Source: Owenia fusiformis
Taxonomy: Eukaryota; Annelida; Polychaeta; Sabellida; Oweniidae
Direction of reading: 5' to 3'
NCBI GenBank assembly: GCA_903813345.2
Contig: CAIIXF020000008.1
Span: 35,862,867-35,922,866 of the forward strand
DNA length: 60,000 nt
Shown: positions 57,275 through 60,000 of the stretch, in pieces
Numbering within the stretch: position 1 is the stretch's first letter
Layout of the letters: the number at the start of each line of letters is the position of its first letter
Notes under the pieces: generated by a model
The model's input: only the letters and a program-made list of their open reading frames with translations
The model's database searches: none
Told to the model about the DNA's origin: nothing
Program-made: the position numbers and the translations under genes

Positions 57275-57405
57275 CAGGGTGGGCCAAAAATCGCCACCAC
57301 GCCAACCTCAAGTTTCATTTGGTATGCAAATTATGATTTAATATCAAAAATTAAAAAAATTATTAGTATTTTGAAAAAAAAGTGGCGTTTTTTTGGCCCA
57401 CCCTG
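57275..57405. mobile_element. Mariner-type MITE, 131 bp
   Basis: CAGGGTGGGCCAAAAA at the left and TTTTTTTGGCCCACCCTG at the right, flanked by TA on both sides. Its ends, and the stretch TCATTTGGTATGCAAATTAT, match the 600-bp element at 15328-15927, so it is an internally deleted relative. Confidence 0.85.
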
Positions 57406-57970
57406 TATATAGTGCTTCCATGAAGAGGGGAAAATTTAATATTTTTTGATTTCTAATATGTATATTTTATAGTATTCAGTATATCGTTGCATTATTATTA
57501 TCATTAAGAAGGCAAATTCAGTATGCACAATTTAATATTAATGTCTATAACTCTTAACAACGTTTTTTACATTGAGATGATATATAGATAATGCTTTATG
57601 TCATTTCTACTAGATGAGAAATTAAGTCACCTATTGATAAATTTTGAAGTTCTTTGTTCAAGGGTTATCATTAATCACTGGTTTATTTACAAACAAACAC
57701 CTGGGTCAATTGGAAAAAAGAAAAGAAAACACAATTGTTTGATCTGTGTTAGAACAATATATCACAATCAATCCCTTTCTCAAGTGAAGGATTGACCGAT
57801 CATATTGGTAATATTGGTATCAATTGGCTCAAAGAAAGATTACTCGACACTTGGTCACAGTCATATCTCAAAATGTCAAAATAGTATTTCTTTCCATAAC
57901 GTTCCACATTATTCAAACTATTCTAAACAATTTATAAGAAGGCATTAACATGACAAAATATCACCACCTA
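57406..57970. other. Intergenic, nothing recognised
   Basis: AT-rich, one short ORF (57598-57795) without known domains. Confidence 0.45.
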
Positions 57971-58844
57971 GTTAGGGTGTTTCATTTTTCAAGAATGTTC
58001 TCAGATCAACAGCCCTTTAACACGGAGTTACAAATGGTGCCGATAGTTCACTGATTTTTTTACATCAAAATTGGATAACATTTAGACTAGTCCGTCAGTC
58101 ATTCGTTCTGTCCCATTGGATCACATTGCGAGCGACGCCCACTTTTCAATGGAAAACATTGCTTCGCAATTATTTGCTTATCAATTGCCGGGAATGGTTG
58201 GAAAACTTTTTCCTGTTGTAAGCATTTGGATATACATCAAAACACTTTCAATTAATGCAAACTAGATTGTTCTAGCACTTTTTGTCGCCGAGATACTATC
58301 AGTCTACTAACCTGTAGTTTACTGGGGGAGGGGGATCAAAAATTAAAATTGATTTCAGCCACTTTTATTCTAAAACATGTTTTATTACACTTGCAATGGA
58401 ATATTTTGTTATTTCATGATAACAAATTTCTAAAATATTCAAATTGTTTTCAGAAAAAAAAATTCATGAATTTAACTGCCCGATATATGTTTTTTTTAAT
58501 TATTCGAACCCTGGGCCAGTAGATCTGTAATATCTTTGCCATAAAAGGTGTTAGAACAGTCTAGAAGTGCATCAATTGAGAGTGTTTTGATGTATTCTCA
58601 AATGCTTATATCAAAGAAAATTGGTTCAAACCATTCCCTGTAAATGAGCAGCAAATAAGTGCGAAACAATGTTTTCCATTGATAAGTGGGCGTCGCCCAC
58701 AATGTGATCCAATGGGACGGAATAATTAAAATGGCCGATGGACCAGTCTGAACGTTATCCGATTTTGTTAAAAAAATCCGTGAAATACTGGACCATTTGT
58801 TACCCCGTAATAAAGGACCATTCTTGAAAATGAAACACCCTAAC
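57971..58844. mobile_element. Foldback element, 874 bp
   Basis: GTTAGGGTGTTTCATTTTTC and its inverse GAAAATGAAACACCCTAAC are the ends, with a possible 3-bp CTA duplication outside. Inner arms pair too (GCGACGCCCACTTTTCAATG against CATTGATAAGTGGGCGTCGC). No coding capacity. Confidence 0.82.
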
Positions 58845-58879
58845 CTACCTGTAGTTGCTCACAATATTATGAATTCATT

Positions 58880-59375
58880 CTTAAGTCAGATTTGAATTTC
58901 TGTGAATTTGTAGATGATTTTGCAAAAAATTGTCGATTTGAAAAAATACCTTTTTTGTCCCTGAGAAGATCATTGAAGGTGAAATTTAAAAGTCAGATTT
59001 CAACTTCGGAAAATTCGTAGATGATTTTGAAAAATTGGTTACTCTAAGCAAGTTGAAAAAAGACCTTTCTGACCTTGAGAAGGTGATTGAAAATCAAATT
59101 TTTTTGACCTTGAGAATGTCATTGAAGGACAAAACAATAGTCAGATTTGAACTTTTGTGGTCAATTTGAAGCAAGTTGAAAGTTTGAGCTTTTTGACCTT
59201 GAGAAGGTCATCGAAGGTCAAATTTCAAATCTAAAGTCAGTGAAAAAAGACCGTTTAACCATTTTTAACCCTTTTCACCTTGAAGAGATCATTGAAGGTC
59301 AAATATTAGTCAGATTTGAACTTCTAAAAAACTTGTAGATGATTTTTAAAAATCGAAATCAGTCTAAGCAGTACT
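58880..59375. repeat. Degenerate tandem array, units of about 110 bp
   Basis: Repeated GTCAGATTTGAACTTC, GTAGATGATTTTGAAAAATT and TTTGACCTTGAGAAGGTCAT with variable spacing, about four to five units. Confidence 0.7.
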
Positions 59376-59798
59376 TGTTAGGTAATCGGAAGTTTTAAGA
59401 ATTTCAGTGTTACAGACGCAGATCGCCATCCATCAACCGCCATCAAAAAATGGAGAGCACAAGAATACGCCACCACTTTTTGTGGTGACTATAATAATCA
59501 TATGTTGCCCCCATATACCCATTTCCCATTCTTATACTTGTCACATTGTTCTGCCTTCTCAAATAGAAAGAACTTATTAGACAGCCATGATATTTTACAT
59601 GATGCCCATTCCCTGACCAATAAACAAAACTACTTGCATTGACTTGGGGACGAGTTGTCTCTGGAACCAGTTGACCGGTTACCATTTTGAAAAGGTAAAA
59701 TATTACTAACTTTTCATTTATATATGATATATATATATAATATATATATAATGTTATAGCGTCTGATATGGAAGAGAAACAAGTTAAACAATACTTAC
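59376..59798. other. Sequence downstream of the 59.8-kb exon, nothing recognised
   Basis: A minus-strand ORF (59685-59443) starts with MVTGQLVPETT but has no recognisable domain or splice signals. An AT dinucleotide tract lies at 59720-59752. Confidence 0.4.
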
Positions 59799-59828
59799 GG
59801 TCAGCATCGCATCATCGGTGGCCGCCAT
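59799..59828 (-). CDS. Probable first coding exon of another minus-strand gene (partial)
   Basis: ATG at 59828 inside a YY1-like AAAATGGCGGCC context encodes MAATDDAMLT (ten codons) and ends at a perfect donor ACC|GTAAGT. The style is typical of a first exon just after a transcription start. The rest of the gene is not recognised; it could also be an upstream exon of the guanylate cyclase gene, although that gene has its own signal peptide. Confidence 0.45.
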
Positions 59829-60000
59829 TTTTATCAGCACAGCAGCGTCTGTGGAAGAGAAAGAATACAATAGTCTGAAAGTAACGGAGTTTTTGGTACT
59901 CGTGTATGTTATCGATTCGTCGCAGCTCATAATGGATAGTTTATTACCACGTTGATATTGGATTCATCCTCTCTACGCGAGAGTTTTTATTAGATGATTC

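Noticed and set aside
1-60000. tRNA, rRNA or other structured RNA genes
   Set aside because: I looked for GGTTCGAATCC-type B boxes and rRNA motifs and saw none; a covariance-model search would be decisive.

Overview
The window is nuclear DNA from an animal. It is AT-rich, its genes are split by GT-AG introns, its zinc-finger and receptor guanylate cyclase families are metazoan, and it is full of small DNA transposons. Foldback elements, mariner-type short elements and GTCC-rich arrays of this kind suggest a marine invertebrate. The sequence alone does not fix the phylum.

Three genes can be reconstructed exon by exon. (1) A CRY-DASH photolyase/cryptochrome lies on the minus strand (start codon at 17055, tail stop at 1631). 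It has 12 coding exons with matching splice phases and about 524 codons, but three in-frame stop codons. Its 9.8-kb first intron holds three near-identical tandem 2.34-kb units that carry nested transposons. (2) Head to head with it, on the plus strand, is a BTB/zinc-finger locus (18045-43785). A BTB exon, an acidic linker exon and two shared C2H2 exons are followed by five alternative 3' zinc-finger cassettes (A, B, C, D, F), each with its own stop, plus one decayed cassette (E). Every intron in the locus interrupts the frame after the first codon base, so the shared part can join any cassette. This is the layout of insect lola and mod(mdg4). Two further exons inside the first large intron encode a Crypton-type tyrosine-recombinase domain (DUF3504 type) in the same orientation and phase, so a BTB-Crypton isoform is possible. 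(3) A receptor-type guanylate cyclase lies on the minus strand (57056 to 52830, three exons, 1046 residues). Its extracellular part is a bacterial-type PstS phosphate-binding domain, followed by one membrane segment, a pseudokinase and a cyclase domain.

Region by region: 0-1.6 kb, a palindromic element and intergenic DNA; 1.6-17.1 kb, CRY-DASH with the tandem 2.34-kb units at 8.0-15.0 kb; 17.06-18.04 kb, a shared head-to-head promoter region; 18.0-43.8 kb, the BTB-ZF locus, whose introns hold the Crypton exons, a cluster of TA-flanked foldback mariner elements (24.9-29.7 kb), a TTAA-flanked element and a 22-bp minisatellite; 43.8-52.8 kb, a repeat-rich intergenic region with a 31-bp minisatellite, a GTCC/165-bp array element and a nested 1.76-kb palindrome; 52.8-57.1 kb, the PstS-guanylate cyclase; 57.1-60 kb, more short elements and the first exon of another minus-strand gene.

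The strongest candidates for something undescribed are the alternative-terminal-exon BTB-ZF locus with its possible Crypton isoform, and the guanylate cyclase with a PstS-like phosphate sensor.
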